Under the pieces are notes generated by a model, which was given only the letters and a program-made list of their open reading frames with translations, searched no databases and had not been told where the DNA came from. DNA of 64,000 nucleotides from Winogradskyella sediminis (lineage in GTDB: Bacteria > Bacteroidota > Bacteroidia > Flavobacteriales > Flavobacteriaceae), in assembly GCF_003387355.1 (NCBI RefSeq), contig NZ_QUNH01000002.1:103606-167605 (forward strand), written 5' to 3'. The position numbers and the translations under genes are program-made. This document shows, in pieces, positions 1-8,389 of the stretch (position 1 is its first letter; each line of letters starts with the position of its first letter).

Positions 1-742
1 TTTCGTAGTTTAAGCCTTCTTTATTGAGTGAATCTTCAATGACTTTTGAAAAAGCTTTTATATAAGCATCCTGATCTTCTTTACTGTCTTGTATTTTAGA
101 AAGAATGTCGTTGTAGACTTCGGGTTCGGTATATTTTAAACCTAAATCTTCAAGCTCGGTTTTTATATTGTAAAGTCCAATTCTGTGTGCTAATGGTGCG
201 TATATGTATAAAGTTTCCGATGCAATTTTAACTTGTTTGTCGGCACGCATAGAGTCCATGGTTTGCATATTATGCAATCGGTCTGCTATTTTTATAATAA
301 TAACTCTAACGTCTTCATTTAAGGTAAGCAGCATTTTTCTAAAATTCTCAGCTTGCAAAGACACATCCATGTCTTTTTTTAATGAAGAAATTTTAGTGAG
401 TCCATCTACAATTCTAGCAACGGTTTCCCCAAACAATTGCTCAATATCATCTATGGTGTAATCTGGATTATCTTCTACCACATCATGAAGCAAAGCTGCA
501 GCAATAGACGTGGCATCCATACCTATTTCTTGTGCAACAATTCTAGCCACAGCAATAGGGTGGAAGATGTACGCTTCTCCAGATTTTCGACGTTGATCTT
601 TGTGCGCATCGACAGCTACTTCAAAGGCGTGTCGAATTAATTTTTTATCCTCTTTAGTTAAAGTCTGGTAGCTTACTTTTAATAATTCCTTGTAAGCTTT
701 GGCAATAGCCTTATTTTCTTTTTCTATAGCTTCCTCAGTCAT
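1..742 (-). CDS. spoT: RelA/SpoT bifunctional (p)ppGpp synthetase/hydrolase, N-terminal part
   Basis: This is the first 247 codons of a stringent-response enzyme that makes and breaks (p)ppGpp; the rest lies beyond the left edge. Read on the minus strand it starts MTEEAIEKENKAIAKAYKEL and runs open to base 1. It shows the HD hydrolase domain: a histidine in a FHPIAVARIVAQ segment, the ALLHDVVEDN metal-binding HD motif, and the VRVIIIKIADRLHNMQTMDS segment typical of SpoT/Rel hydrolase domains. The HD residues are intact, so hydrolase activity is expected, unlike RelA-only proteins. Synthetase, TGS and ACT domains would be outside the window. A gap of 338 bp separates it from the efflux operon, so it is probably transcribed alone. 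Whether to call it rel, relA or spoT is only convention here. Confidence 0.93.
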   Translation of the reverse strand, partial: MTEEAIEKENKAIAKAYKELLKVSYQTLTKEDKKLIRHAFEVAVDAHKDQRRKSGEAYIFHPIAVARIVAQEIGMDATSIAAALLHDVVEDNPDYTIDDIEQLFGETVARIVDGLTKISSLKKDMDVSLQAENFRKMLLTLNEDVRVIIIKIADRLHNMQTMDSMRADKQVKIASETLYIYAPLAHRIGLYNIKTELEDLGLKYTEPEVYNDILSKIQDSKEDQDAYIKAFSKVIEDSLNKEGLNYE

Positions 743-1080
743 AAGAACTAAAGTAAACAAAGTCTATGATATAAACAATGTGTTCTTCTAGAGAATTTTT
801 CAAGTTTCTTAAAAGAGGAAATTTTGAACGATTTGAGTTTTATGCATTCACTATTTAACACAATAGCTTAATTGAATCCTTATTAAATTATCAATTAGGC
901 CTTGTAACAATTAAATCTTGCATTACTGAATTTATTGTATATAGGATAGGTTTTTATAAGTTTATAAATACTGCTTTCATGATTATTAGGTAAATCTTAA
1001 TATCATTTTAAAATTAAAAAGGCTAAAAACAATGAAATTAATATTGTTTTGTAGCCTTTTAGTTGGTTTTAGTTTTGCTA
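743..1080. other. Intergenic region between spoT and the efflux operon
   Basis: This AT-rich 338-bp stretch holds the upstream region of the spoT gene on its left side and the efflux-operon terminator on its right side. I see no open reading frame, RNA gene or repeat in 743-1015. Confidence 0.6.
1016..1060 (-). terminator. Rho-independent terminator of the efflux operon
   Basis: AAAAGGCTA-AAAACAAT at 1017-1033 pairs with ATTGTTTT-G-TAGCCTTTT at 1043-1060, giving a long stem with one bulged base and a 9-base loop. On the minus strand the stem ends in a T-rich run, 20 bp past the tolC-like stop codon. Confidence 0.8.
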
Positions 1081-2406
1081 TTAATCTAAATCCGGAATTT
1101 CTATTTGATTTATGCTGTATAGGTATGTTGCTTCTTTTTGTTTAAAATTTGCAATGGCATTCACTACATCGGCTTCGGCTTCTTCTTTAGCTTGTCTGGC
1201 GTCTAACAGATCCGATAAATTGTTTAAACCGTTATTATAATTATCGCGTTGCGCCTCTAAATTTTCGGTAGCAAAATCAAGTTTGTCTTTAGCATATTGT
1301 ATGCGTTTGTTGGCGGTTTGTAAATCGTACCAATTTTTGGTGATGTATTTGGTTAATTGGTCTTCTACATCTAATAAATTATTTTCAGCAATTTTTAAAT
1401 CCAATTCTTTTTGGTGAATTCGTTTTTTTTCTTTGCCCCAAAATGCCGAAATAGGAATGGATACCGTGCCAAAAGCAATAGGTTGAACATCCATGTTAAA
1501 AGCATTGTTAAAGGTGCCCACTTTTGCAGCATTAATGCCTACTGCAACTTGTGGTAATAAGTTAGATTTTTCGTTTTTTATTTCTAATTGTGCAGCACTA
1601 ACTTGCTTTTCTGATAACTGATAGAGGTTGTTGCCTGCTAAATCTATATTTAAATTATTTTTTAAAATTGAAGTTGAAAAATTGTCTTTTGTTATCGTAC
1701 TAGTAGCCACCATTGTGGTATCGAATGGCATGCCAACATACAGTGCTAAATCTAAAAGTGCAATTTTTCTCAAATTTGAAAGTTCTAATTCGTTTGCCAG
1801 AATATTACTTTTTTCAACCTTTACTTGTAACAGTTGGCTTTTGGAAATTAATCCCGCATCTAATAAATCTTGTTGCTGTTTTAAAAGTTCATTAACATAG
1901 GTTTTTCCGGCAGTGAGTACTTTTTGTTGCTCTTGTATTTGTATTAGTTGCCAAAATTTTAATTCGGTATTAAGCATAACGGAATCAATGGCTGTTTCAT
2001 GACCAATTTTTCTGGCTTCCAGTTGTAATTCGGCAAGCGCGTTACCAATTCTAACTTTTCCACCAGCATAAACGGCTTGTGTTGCTGTAGCACTTACGGC
2101 ATACAAATTTTCTATGCCATTTGGTAAATACGTTGGAATTTCGGGAACCAAATAATCAAATGCCTGCACCGCAAATGCACTTGCGGATACTTCTGGGAAA
2201 TAGTTGTGAAACGCTTCTTGTTTTACAAATTCGGCTCTTTTTATTAAAAGAGAATCGTTTTTTATACTTCTGCTATATTGAAGTGCTTTCTTTTTTAAAT
2301 CCTCTAATTTTAATTCTTTTTCTTGTGCATTTGTAGTAGTGATGCTCAACAAGAAAATAAGAAAAAAGCTCGCTGTGAAATATGCTGATTTATAGGTGTT
2401 CATCAT
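1081..2406 (-). CDS. TolC-family outer-membrane efflux protein
   Basis: This 441-residue protein is the outer-membrane channel of a tripartite RND pump. A hydrophobic signal peptide ending in TTNAQEK is followed by an outer membrane efflux protein (OEP) pattern: two long alpha-helical, coiled-coil-rich halves with conserved segments such as YAVSATATQAVYAGGK and NYNNGLNNLSDLLDAR near the C-terminus, a hallmark of TolC homologues. The length is normal for the family. It is the last gene of the operon, 6 bp after the RND pump gene, and is followed by a strong terminator. Start: two ATG codons in a row, the first at 2406. Substrates cannot be told from the sequence. The role is firm because all three pump components sit together. 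Confidence 0.93.
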   Translation of the reverse strand: MMNTYKSAYFTASFFLIFLLSITTTNAQEKELKLEDLKKKALQYSRSIKNDSLLIKRAEFVKQEAFHNYFPEVSASAFAVQAFDYLVPEIPTYLPNGIENLYAVSATATQAVYAGGKVRIGNALAELQLEARKIGHETAIDSVMLNTELKFWQLIQIQEQQKVLTAGKTYVNELLKQQQDLLDAGLISKSQLLQVKVEKSNILANELELSNLRKIALLDLALYVGMPFDTTMVATSTITKDNFSTSILKNNLNIDLAGNNLYQLSEKQVSAAQLEIKNEKSNLLPQVAVGINAAKVGTFNNAFNMDVQPIAFGTVSIPISAFWGKEKKRIHQKELDLKIAENNLLDVEDQLTKYITKNWYDLQTANKRIQYAKDKLDFATENLEAQRDNYNNGLNNLSDLLDARQAKEEAEADVVNAIANFKQKEATYLYSINQIEIPDLD

Positions 2407-2412
2407 GATTTT

Positions 2413-5400
2413 TTAAATGTTATGTTCTTGTTCTAATTTGTCTTCGTCTGCTCTAAAAAATAACCAATACAAAATCGGTAAGACATAAAGGGTTAATACC
2501 ATAGAAACCAATAAGCCAAATGCAATTACGGTACCCAAAGGTCCCCAAAGACTAGAGCGACTAATAATCATAGGTGTTACACCTACAGCAGCTGCAGCCG
2601 AAGTTAAAAATATAGGACGCATTCTACGCTCTGCCGATAAAATGGCAGCTTCTCTAAATGTTTTGCCATGGTGACGATGAAGCTCATCGGCATAATCTAT
2701 TAAAATAATACCATTTCTAACTACAATTCCACATAGGGCTAAAATGCCTAAGAACGATGTAAATCCAAAAGGATATTGCATTAAAAGCAGTCCAAGTGCC
2801 GCACCTAAAATACTTAATGGCATAGTTATAAAACTTAAAACCGCATGCTTAACCGATTTAAAATGCCATATAAGAATCAATATGATTATAACCACACTGA
2901 CTAAAAGAGAAACTCCCATTGGTAACAGGTTTTCTTGAGCCATTTCAAACTCACCACCAAAATCTACCTTAATATGTTCAGGAATGTTAAGTGTTTCTAA
3001 TTTTGGTTTAATTTTATCTAAAACCACATTGGCAACAGCCCCTTTTTCAATATCAACCCTAACGGTTAAACATCGTATTCCATTTTGTCTAACAATGCGC
3101 TCTTGTCCCCAATTTGCTTTTATGTCTGCAACTTGGTTTAATGGAATATTTTTACCTGTTGAAGGCACAATAATTGAAAGTTGGTTGAGTTCTGAAATGG
3201 TTTCGGCCTTGTCTGTTTTAGACTTTACTTTTACATTTATTGCATAGCTGTCTTCGTAAATTTGTGTGGCGTGCAAGCCTTCCGTGTTCATTGCAATAGT
3301 GTTGGCAACATCTTGTTTTGTTAAGCCAGCTTGTGCCAGTTGTTGTTCTTTTAGTTTAATGCCTACTTTATTATACACTTCACCAAAATCCGTTCGAGAC
3401 CAAATGGTTTGTGGTGTTTGTCTGGCTAGGTTTATAATAGAATCGCCATATTTATTAAGTTCAGCAATATCATTACCATATAATTTAATTTCAATTGGTG
3501 CAGGTTTACCCACCATGTTTAATTGCTTCATTCGTAAATACGCATTTGGAAACATATCTGCATATTTTTCGTCGTAATCTCTTAATACGTCTTCCGTGGC
3601 ATCATCAGAAGTGGTTGTCACTAAAATTTGTGCATAGTTTTTTGCTGGTAAATTAGGGGCATACACCATATGGAATCTTGGTGAACTTTCGCCTATAAAA
3701 CTGGTGTAATTGACCACGCGTTCATCATTTGCTAATACTTTCTCAAATTCATTGACAACCTTAGCCGTTTCTTCTAAATTGCTAGATTTATTTAAATTAA
3801 CTTCTACTGCAAATTGATTTCTTTCCACAATTGGGAATAACTCCTGACTTACATTTGAAAATAAAAATAAACCTAAAACAATAGAAAGTACGCCAGCTAA
3901 AACTGTAATTCGGTAATGCTTCATAGCGCTGTTTACGCTATTGTTGAAGAAGGTTTGAATACGGTCTAGCATTGATTTTTTGTGTTCTTCCCCTTCTTTC
4001 TTATGAGCATGCAGTCCTTTTTTAATAAAAACCGTGTTTAAATGCGGCACCAACAAAACAGAAATGGTTAACGATAAGAATAAGGCTATAGATATAGTCC
4101 ATGGGAACGTACTTAAAAAGTCTTTTGCTGTACCACTCATAAAAAACATCAATGGGAAAAAGGTGGCCGAAATCGCTAAGGTTGCAGTGAATACAGATGG
4201 AAATAATTCGGTAGCACTTTCTAAAGCGGCTTTCCAGCGTGATTTACCTTCGTCTAGTTTTTCAACGTAATTATCAATAACCACAATAGGGTCGTCTACC
4301 ACAATACCTAAAACAACAATTAAAGCCGCCAGCGTAACGGTGTTTAACTCCATGTTTAATAAATACATAACCGCCAATGTAGAAGCAATGGTAATAGGTA
4401 TGGTTGCTGCAGCTAGTGACGCGACACGGAACGGCAGCAACAACATACATACCAAGATAACACCCATAAGAGCGTAACCAAACTCTTTCATAAAATGCGC
4501 TATCGAATGGTTTACAGCTTCTGGTTGGTCAGCAATAACATTGATGTTAATGTCTTGTGGTAAGTCTTCTTTTAATTTGGATATATGTTCTTCAATTTCG
4601 TCGCCGAACTGAACAATATTGTTGCCTTTGGCCATTTCTAAAGTAATGATAATACTTCTGGTACCATTGCTTTGAATGTAAGAATCTGGGTCGTTATACT
4701 CGCGTTTTACTTCGGCAATATCGCTAACACGAACCACATTTCCGTTGCCATCTGACCTAATAATATGTTGGGAAATATCTGCTATATTCTTAAATGAAGG
4801 GTTAATATGAATAGGGTAATCTATGGTTTCCGATTCTAAATCTCCTGCAGCATTAATAGCACCTTGCGCATTTAAACTTTGCATTAACATGCCAGGACTA
4901 ATGGCATATTCAGCGAGTTTATTTTGGTCTACGTAGACTGCAATTTGTTCGTTTATACTTCCGGAATAGCTAATTTTAGCCATTTCCTCAATGCCACGTA
5001 AATCGTCTATAATTTCTTCGGCATGCAGTTGTAAATCTTTATACGGTCTGTCTTTAGACTCTACCGTTAAAATCATGGCAGCAGTGTTACCAAAATCGCT
5101 ATTAACTATAACGCCTCTAACTTCTGGTGGTAAGGACGTTTGCTGAAAAACAAATAAATCGTTTTTTAATCTGTTCCAAAATTGTTGTGTTTCGTTTTTA
5201 TCAACTCTACTCGCAATTTCAACATAAACATAGCTCATCCCTTCTTGCGAATACGAGTAGGTTTTGGCTTTATCAATTTCGTTAAAACTGAATAAATATT
5301 CTTCTAATTTTGTAGTGAGTTGTGCTTCAACCTCTTCAGAACTTGCTCCAGGATATACACCAACAACAAGTCCTGTACGTATGGTAAAATCTGGAAACTC

Positions 5401-5517
5401 GTTTCTAGACATATTAACTAAGCCTAAAATACCAATACAAAAAAACACCACAGCTAGCGCTACAGGGAAAGCGGTGTTTTTCATTCCCCATTCAATAAGT
5501 GAACCTTTTTGTTTCAT
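2413..5517 (-). CDS. RND-family efflux pump, inner-membrane transporter
   Basis: This 1034-residue protein is the proton-driven transporter of an AcrB/HAE1-like pump. The N-terminus is cytosolic (KGSLIEWGMKNTAFPVALAV) and leads into transmembrane helix 1. Two large periplasmic loops follow helices 1 and 7. The central helix motif LGIVVDDPIVVIDNYVEKL carries the paired aspartates of the proton relay, and FLGILALCGIVVRNGIILID is the matching repeat in the second half. The protein ends in a short charged tail. I see no methionine-rich metal pathway, so a drug, lipid or metabolite pump is more likely than a CusA-type metal pump, though the substrate is unknown. It lies 3 bp from the adaptor gene and 6 bp from the channel gene, which implies one transcript. 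Confidence 0.94.
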   Translation of the reverse strand: MKQKGSLIEWGMKNTAFPVALAVVFFCIGILGLVNMSRNEFPDFTIRTGLVVGVYPGASSEEVEAQLTTKLEEYLFSFNEIDKAKTYSYSQEGMSYVYVEIASRVDKNETQQFWNRLKNDLFVFQQTSLPPEVRGVIVNSDFGNTAAMILTVESKDRPYKDLQLHAEEIIDDLRGIEEMAKISYSGSINEQIAVYVDQNKLAEYAISPGMLMQSLNAQGAINAAGDLESETIDYPIHINPSFKNIADISQHIIRSDGNGNVVRVSDIAEVKREYNDPDSYIQSNGTRSIIITLEMAKGNNIVQFGDEIEEHISKLKEDLPQDININVIADQPEAVNHSIAHFMKEFGYALMGVILVCMLLLPFRVASLAAATIPITIASTLAVMYLLNMELNTVTLAALIVVLGIVVDDPIVVIDNYVEKLDEGKSRWKAALESATELFPSVFTATLAISATFFPLMFFMSGTAKDFLSTFPWTISIALFLSLTISVLLVPHLNTVFIKKGLHAHKKEGEEHKKSMLDRIQTFFNNSVNSAMKHYRITVLAGVLSIVLGLFLFSNVSQELFPIVERNQFAVEVNLNKSSNLEETAKVVNEFEKVLANDERVVNYTSFIGESSPRFHMVYAPNLPAKNYAQILVTTTSDDATEDVLRDYDEKYADMFPNAYLRMKQLNMVGKPAPIEIKLYGNDIAELNKYGDSIINLARQTPQTIWSRTDFGEVYNKVGIKLKEQQLAQAGLTKQDVANTIAMNTEGLHATQIYEDSYAINVKVKSKTDKAETISELNQLSIIVPSTGKNIPLNQVADIKANWGQERIVRQNGIRCLTVRVDIEKGAVANVVLDKIKPKLETLNIPEHIKVDFGGEFEMAQENLLPMGVSLLVSVVIIILILIWHFKSVKHAVLSFITMPLSILGAALGLLLMQYPFGFTSFLGILALCGIVVRNGIILIDYADELHRHHGKTFREAAILSAERRMRPIFLTSAAAAVGVTPMIISRSSLWGPLGTVIAFGLLVSMVLTLYVLPILYWLFFRADEDKLEQEHNI

Positions 5518-5520
5518 CTT

Positions 5521-6576
5521 TTATTTTGTTAAAATTTTAATGGGTGTATTGTTTGTTAGTTTGTGGTAACCAGATGTAATGACTTTGTCTCCAATAGCAA
5601 GGCCACTTTTAATTTCGATACCATCGTTATAAAGTTTGCCTATTTCTACGATTTTGCGTTGTGCTGTTTGGTTTTCGGTATTGACTACATATACAAAGTT
5701 TTCACCTTCGTTGGTTATAGACACCACATCTACAGGAAGTTTAAAAGTTTGATTTGTAACGTCGTTTACCGTGTTGATTTTATCTTCAATAACGTTAGTA
5801 CAAGTCATTCCTGGTTTTAAAATTAAATCAGGATTGTTTACTGTGATTTTAGCAGTATAAACAGGGGTTTGGCTTTCGGATTGTACCGCAATTTCGGTTA
5901 AGGTTCCTGAAAATGTTTGGTTTAATGTTGGGACATAAATATTTGCTTTACTACCTGTTTTATAATTGTTGATTTCATGGTCTGATAAGGAAATGATGGC
6001 TTGTACTTTACTTAAATCTATCAATTCTACAATAGGCATTCCTGGGGAAGCAACATCACCAGATTCCATTAACTTATTGCTAATATAACCACTAAAAGGT
6101 GCCGTTAATTTGGTGTGGTTTAAATTTTTGCTTGCCGCATTTAAAGCCGATTGTGCTTGTTCGTAGTTAGATTTTGCTTCTATCATTCGTATTTCAGCAA
6201 TACTCCCTTTTTGAAATACACTATTTATTCTTGTAAAATTTTCTTTAGCTAGGTTGGCTTGTGCTTTATTAGCTTCAAACTGTGCATTGTACATAGAAGG
6301 GTCTATAGCAGCAATAAGTTGTCCTTTTTTTACATAATCGCCCAAACTAACTGGTAGTTTTGTGATATCTCCTGCAACTTGAAAACTAATATTTGAAGTT
6401 TTTATAGGTTTAATTATACCTGGAAATTTTTCGGAACTACTATTAACACCATTGTCCTGTGTTATATTTACAATATTTACGGCAATAGGGGTAATTGATT
6501 TGCTTGTTTGTTCCTCTGCACAAGAAACTATAGTTAGCCCTAAGAGCATAGCATAAAAAAAGTGTTTAGTCATCAT
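5521..6576 (-). CDS. RND efflux periplasmic adaptor lipoprotein (HlyD/MFP family)
   Basis: This 351-residue adaptor links the RND pump to the TolC-like channel. It begins with a lipoprotein signal peptide whose lipobox LTIVSC places the lipidated cysteine at residue 19. Next comes a biotinyl-lipoyl-like half (ISFQVAGDITKLPVSLGDYV), a coiled-coil hairpin (about residues 105-160), the second lipoyl half with the classic LTAPFSGYISNKLMESGD signature, a beta-barrel domain and a membrane-proximal domain. The length fits the MFP family. Two start ATGs in tandem precede the signal; the first is taken. It is co-transcribed with the TetR gene (6 bp upstream) and the pump gene (3 bp downstream). Confidence 0.93.
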   Translation of the reverse strand: MMTKHFFYAMLLGLTIVSCAEEQTSKSITPIAVNIVNITQDNGVNSSSEKFPGIIKPIKTSNISFQVAGDITKLPVSLGDYVKKGQLIAAIDPSMYNAQFEANKAQANLAKENFTRINSVFQKGSIAEIRMIEAKSNYEQAQSALNAASKNLNHTKLTAPFSGYISNKLMESGDVASPGMPIVELIDLSKVQAIISLSDHEINNYKTGSKANIYVPTLNQTFSGTLTEIAVQSESQTPVYTAKITVNNPDLILKPGMTCTNVIEDKINTVNDVTNQTFKLPVDVVSITNEGENFVYVVNTENQTAQRKIVEIGKLYNDGIEIKSGLAIGDKVITSGYHKLTNNTPIKILTK

Positions 6577-6582
6577 TTTGGG

Positions 6583-7185
6583 TTATTTAAGTTTTAATGA
6601 TTGTATAAGTAGATTATTAATCCAATTAATTTTAGTAAGCATGTCGCCTTTCAGGGTTTCATAAATAAAAAATTCTTTTTTAGTATTATCAATAGTATTT
6701 ACGATAATGGTTGCTAAAAAAATGATATGTTCATTATCTAAAATTTCTATTTCTTTATTTTGAATTGCCCATGTTAAACAGTCCTTTATCATTTCTATAT
6801 CTTGCTCACGAATCTTTACGGTTATTGAAGAAATAAAATCTTCACCTTGTCTTAAATCATGTAAAATAATTTTATAAGTTTCTAAAGCATTTTCTATATG
6901 AATGATATTTTCCTTGGCGTAAATAGATAGATTTGCCTCTAACGTGTTTGTGTTTGAAAGTTTAGATTTGCAGATATCTAATAGAGGTTTGTACACGTCG
7001 AGCATACAGGCTTTAAAAACATCTTCTTTGTTTTTGTAATAATAATAAAGTGTACTTCTGCCTTTTCCACTAGCTTTTGCTATAAGTGCCATATTGGCTT
7101 TTCTAAAACCGTATGTCTCAAATACGGTTTTGGCAGCTTCAATAATCTGTGTTTTTACAAATTCGTCTTTACTGGTATTCGACAT
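6583..7185 (-). CDS. TetR/AcrR-family transcriptional regulator of the efflux operon
   Basis: This 200-residue protein has the TetR N-terminal helix-turn-helix (residues about 10-56), with the family pattern IIEAAKTVFETYGFRKANMA followed by GKGRSTLYYYYKNKEDVF. The C-terminal ligand-binding half is diverged, as usual. It is the first gene of the RND operon, with 6 bp to the adaptor gene, which suggests autoregulation and ligand-induced release of the whole pump operon. A promoter and candidate operator lie just upstream at 7210-7245. That it is a repressor is inferred from family and position. Confidence 0.92.
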   Translation of the reverse strand: MSNTSKDEFVKTQIIEAAKTVFETYGFRKANMALIAKASGKGRSTLYYYYKNKEDVFKACMLDVYKPLLDICKSKLSNTNTLEANLSIYAKENIIHIENALETYKIILHDLRQGEDFISSITVKIREQDIEMIKDCLTWAIQNKEIEILDNEHIIFLATIIVNTIDNTKKEFFIYETLKGDMLTKINWINNLLIQSLKLK

Positions 7186-7209
7186 TTGTTGCTGTTTTGT
7201 TTATTTTTC

Positions 7210-7245
7210 GACAAAATTATAAAAAATGTCTAAAATTAAATCAAA
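7210..7245 (-). promoter_or_regulatory. Promoter and candidate TetR operator of the efflux operon
   Basis: On the minus strand TAATTTTG (7212-7219) matches the Bacteroidota -7 box TAnnTTTG, and TTTG (7242-7245) sits 22 bp upstream as a -33 box. An inverted repeat GACA-N13-TGTC (7210-7230) covers the -7 box, a sensible place for a repressor. Only the outer 4 bp arms are perfect, so the operator is tentative; the promoter is better supported. Confidence 0.5.
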
Positions 7246-7546
7246 AAATAATTATTTAACATAAACTTAAACTATAAGATTCATAATCGGAATTGTGCTA
7301 GTCACAGGTTTAGCTACAAGCGGGATTCATTGTGAACTGATGCTTATGGACTCTGATCCCTAACTATAGTGTGTTGTAGTGTTTCATATTCTATAGACTT
7401 GGGTGATGAAAACCAATCTTTATATAGAATAAGGATTCGTATAAATCTATATCTGGATGATATTGGAATGAGTCACAAAGGATTTTCAATTGATGTTTTA
7501 ATCGATTTTTTGAATTGATAACTACACTAACTTATGTGGTAAAAAC
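7246..7546. other. Non-coding stretch upstream of the efflux operon
   Basis: About 300 bp with no convincing open reading frame on either strand, no tRNA-like fold and no close match to the other repeats in this window. It separates the TetR promoter from the terminator of the SDR gene. Confidence 0.5.
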
Positions 7547-7577
7547 AATAAAACCCGCAATATATGCAGGTTTTATT
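7547..7577 (-). terminator. Rho-independent terminator of the SDR gene
   Basis: AATAAAACC-C-GCA (7547-7559) pairs with TGC-A-GGTTTTATT (7565-7577) with one internal C/A mismatch and a short loop. It lies 23 bp beyond the SDR stop codon; the T-rich strand fits minus-strand transcription. Confidence 0.65.
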
Positions 7578-7599
7578 CAAATTTATTTTAAACTGAAAT

Positions 7600-8319
7600 T
7601 TAAGGATTAGTAGACCATAAGGAAGCATTTGCCATCATAGCACGTCTTGGTAGTTTTAAACCAGAAATAATTAGCTCAGCAAAATCTTCAGGTTGTAAAA
7701 CACTATCTTCAGAGTCTTTACTTGCAATTCCTAATTCTATAGACATGTCTGATGCAATGGTACTTGGTGTTAACGTACACACTCTAATATTGTTTTTACG
7801 GACTTCTTTCATTAAGGATTGCGACATTCCGATAACCGCAAATTTTGAAGCAGAATACGCAGAAGTAGATGCATTTCCGTTTAAACCAGCCGTTGAAGAT
7901 ACATTAATAATATCACCTTCATTTTTAGCAATTAAATGCGGTAAAACTTCCTTAGTTACATAGTACATGCCCATAACGTTGGTTTGTATAATTTGACTCC
8001 ATTGTGCCACCTCCATATCATTTAAAGTTCCGAAAGCTGCAATACCAGCATTGTTTACTAAAATGTCTATAGCGCCTAAACTGTCGATTAAAGATGTAAT
8101 GTTTTTCTGAACTTCTTCATAATTACTCACATCAAATGAAGCATAAATGGCATTGACACCAAATTTCTTTAATTCGGCAACGGTTGCTTTTAAAGCCTCT
8201 TCATTTCTTCCTGTGATAGCAACATCAATGCCTTCTTTAGCAAATGCAATTGCGGTTGCTTTTCCAAGACCTCGACTGCCTCCGGTTATTAGTGCTTTTT
8301 TATTTTTTAATTCTGTCAT
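7600..8319 (-). CDS. Short-chain dehydrogenase/reductase (FabG-like 3-oxoacyl-ACP reductase family)
   Basis: This 239-residue classical SDR has the NAD(P) binding TGGSRGLGKA motif at residues about 12-22, the NNAG structural motif (ILVNNAGIAAFG), the catalytic serine (NVSSTAGL) and the YSASK catalytic pair near residue 153. Length and motif spacing are typical of FabG-like enzymes. The arginine after the glycine motif and in ITGRNEEAL suggests NADP(H) preference. The true substrate cannot be assigned: 3-oxoacyl reductases of this subfamily annotated as FabG are often not fatty-acid enzymes. It stands alone between two terminator-like or non-coding gaps, with its own -7 box upstream. Confidence 0.88.
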   Translation of the reverse strand: MTELKNKKALITGGSRGLGKATAIAFAKEGIDVAITGRNEEALKATVAELKKFGVNAIYASFDVSNYEEVQKNITSLIDSLGAIDILVNNAGIAAFGTLNDMEVAQWSQIIQTNVMGMYYVTKEVLPHLIAKNEGDIINVSSTAGLNGNASTSAYSASKFAVIGMSQSLMKEVRKNNIRVCTLTPSTIASDMSIELGIASKDSEDSVLQPEDFAELIISGLKLPRRAMMANASLWSTNP

Positions 8320-8343
8320 TGGATTTACGTTTTATTTGGAATT

Positions 8344-8351
8344 CAAAATTA
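8344..8351 (-). promoter_or_regulatory. -7 promoter element of the SDR gene
   Basis: On the minus strand TAATTTTG matches the Bacteroidota -7 box TAnnTTTG, 25 bp upstream of the ATG at 8319. No well-spaced TTG -33 element is visible. Confidence 0.4.
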
Positions 8352-8389
8352 TAAAAAAAGCATTGCAATAATGTTACTGTTTCGTGAAT

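Noticed and set aside
204..640. Two small plus-strand open frames at the left end
   Set aside because: They lie antisense to the strongly conserved SpoT HD domain and have no features of their own.
7290..7370. tRNA-like reading of the gap upstream of the efflux operon
   Set aside because: No acceptor stem, T-loop or anticodon arm could be paired.
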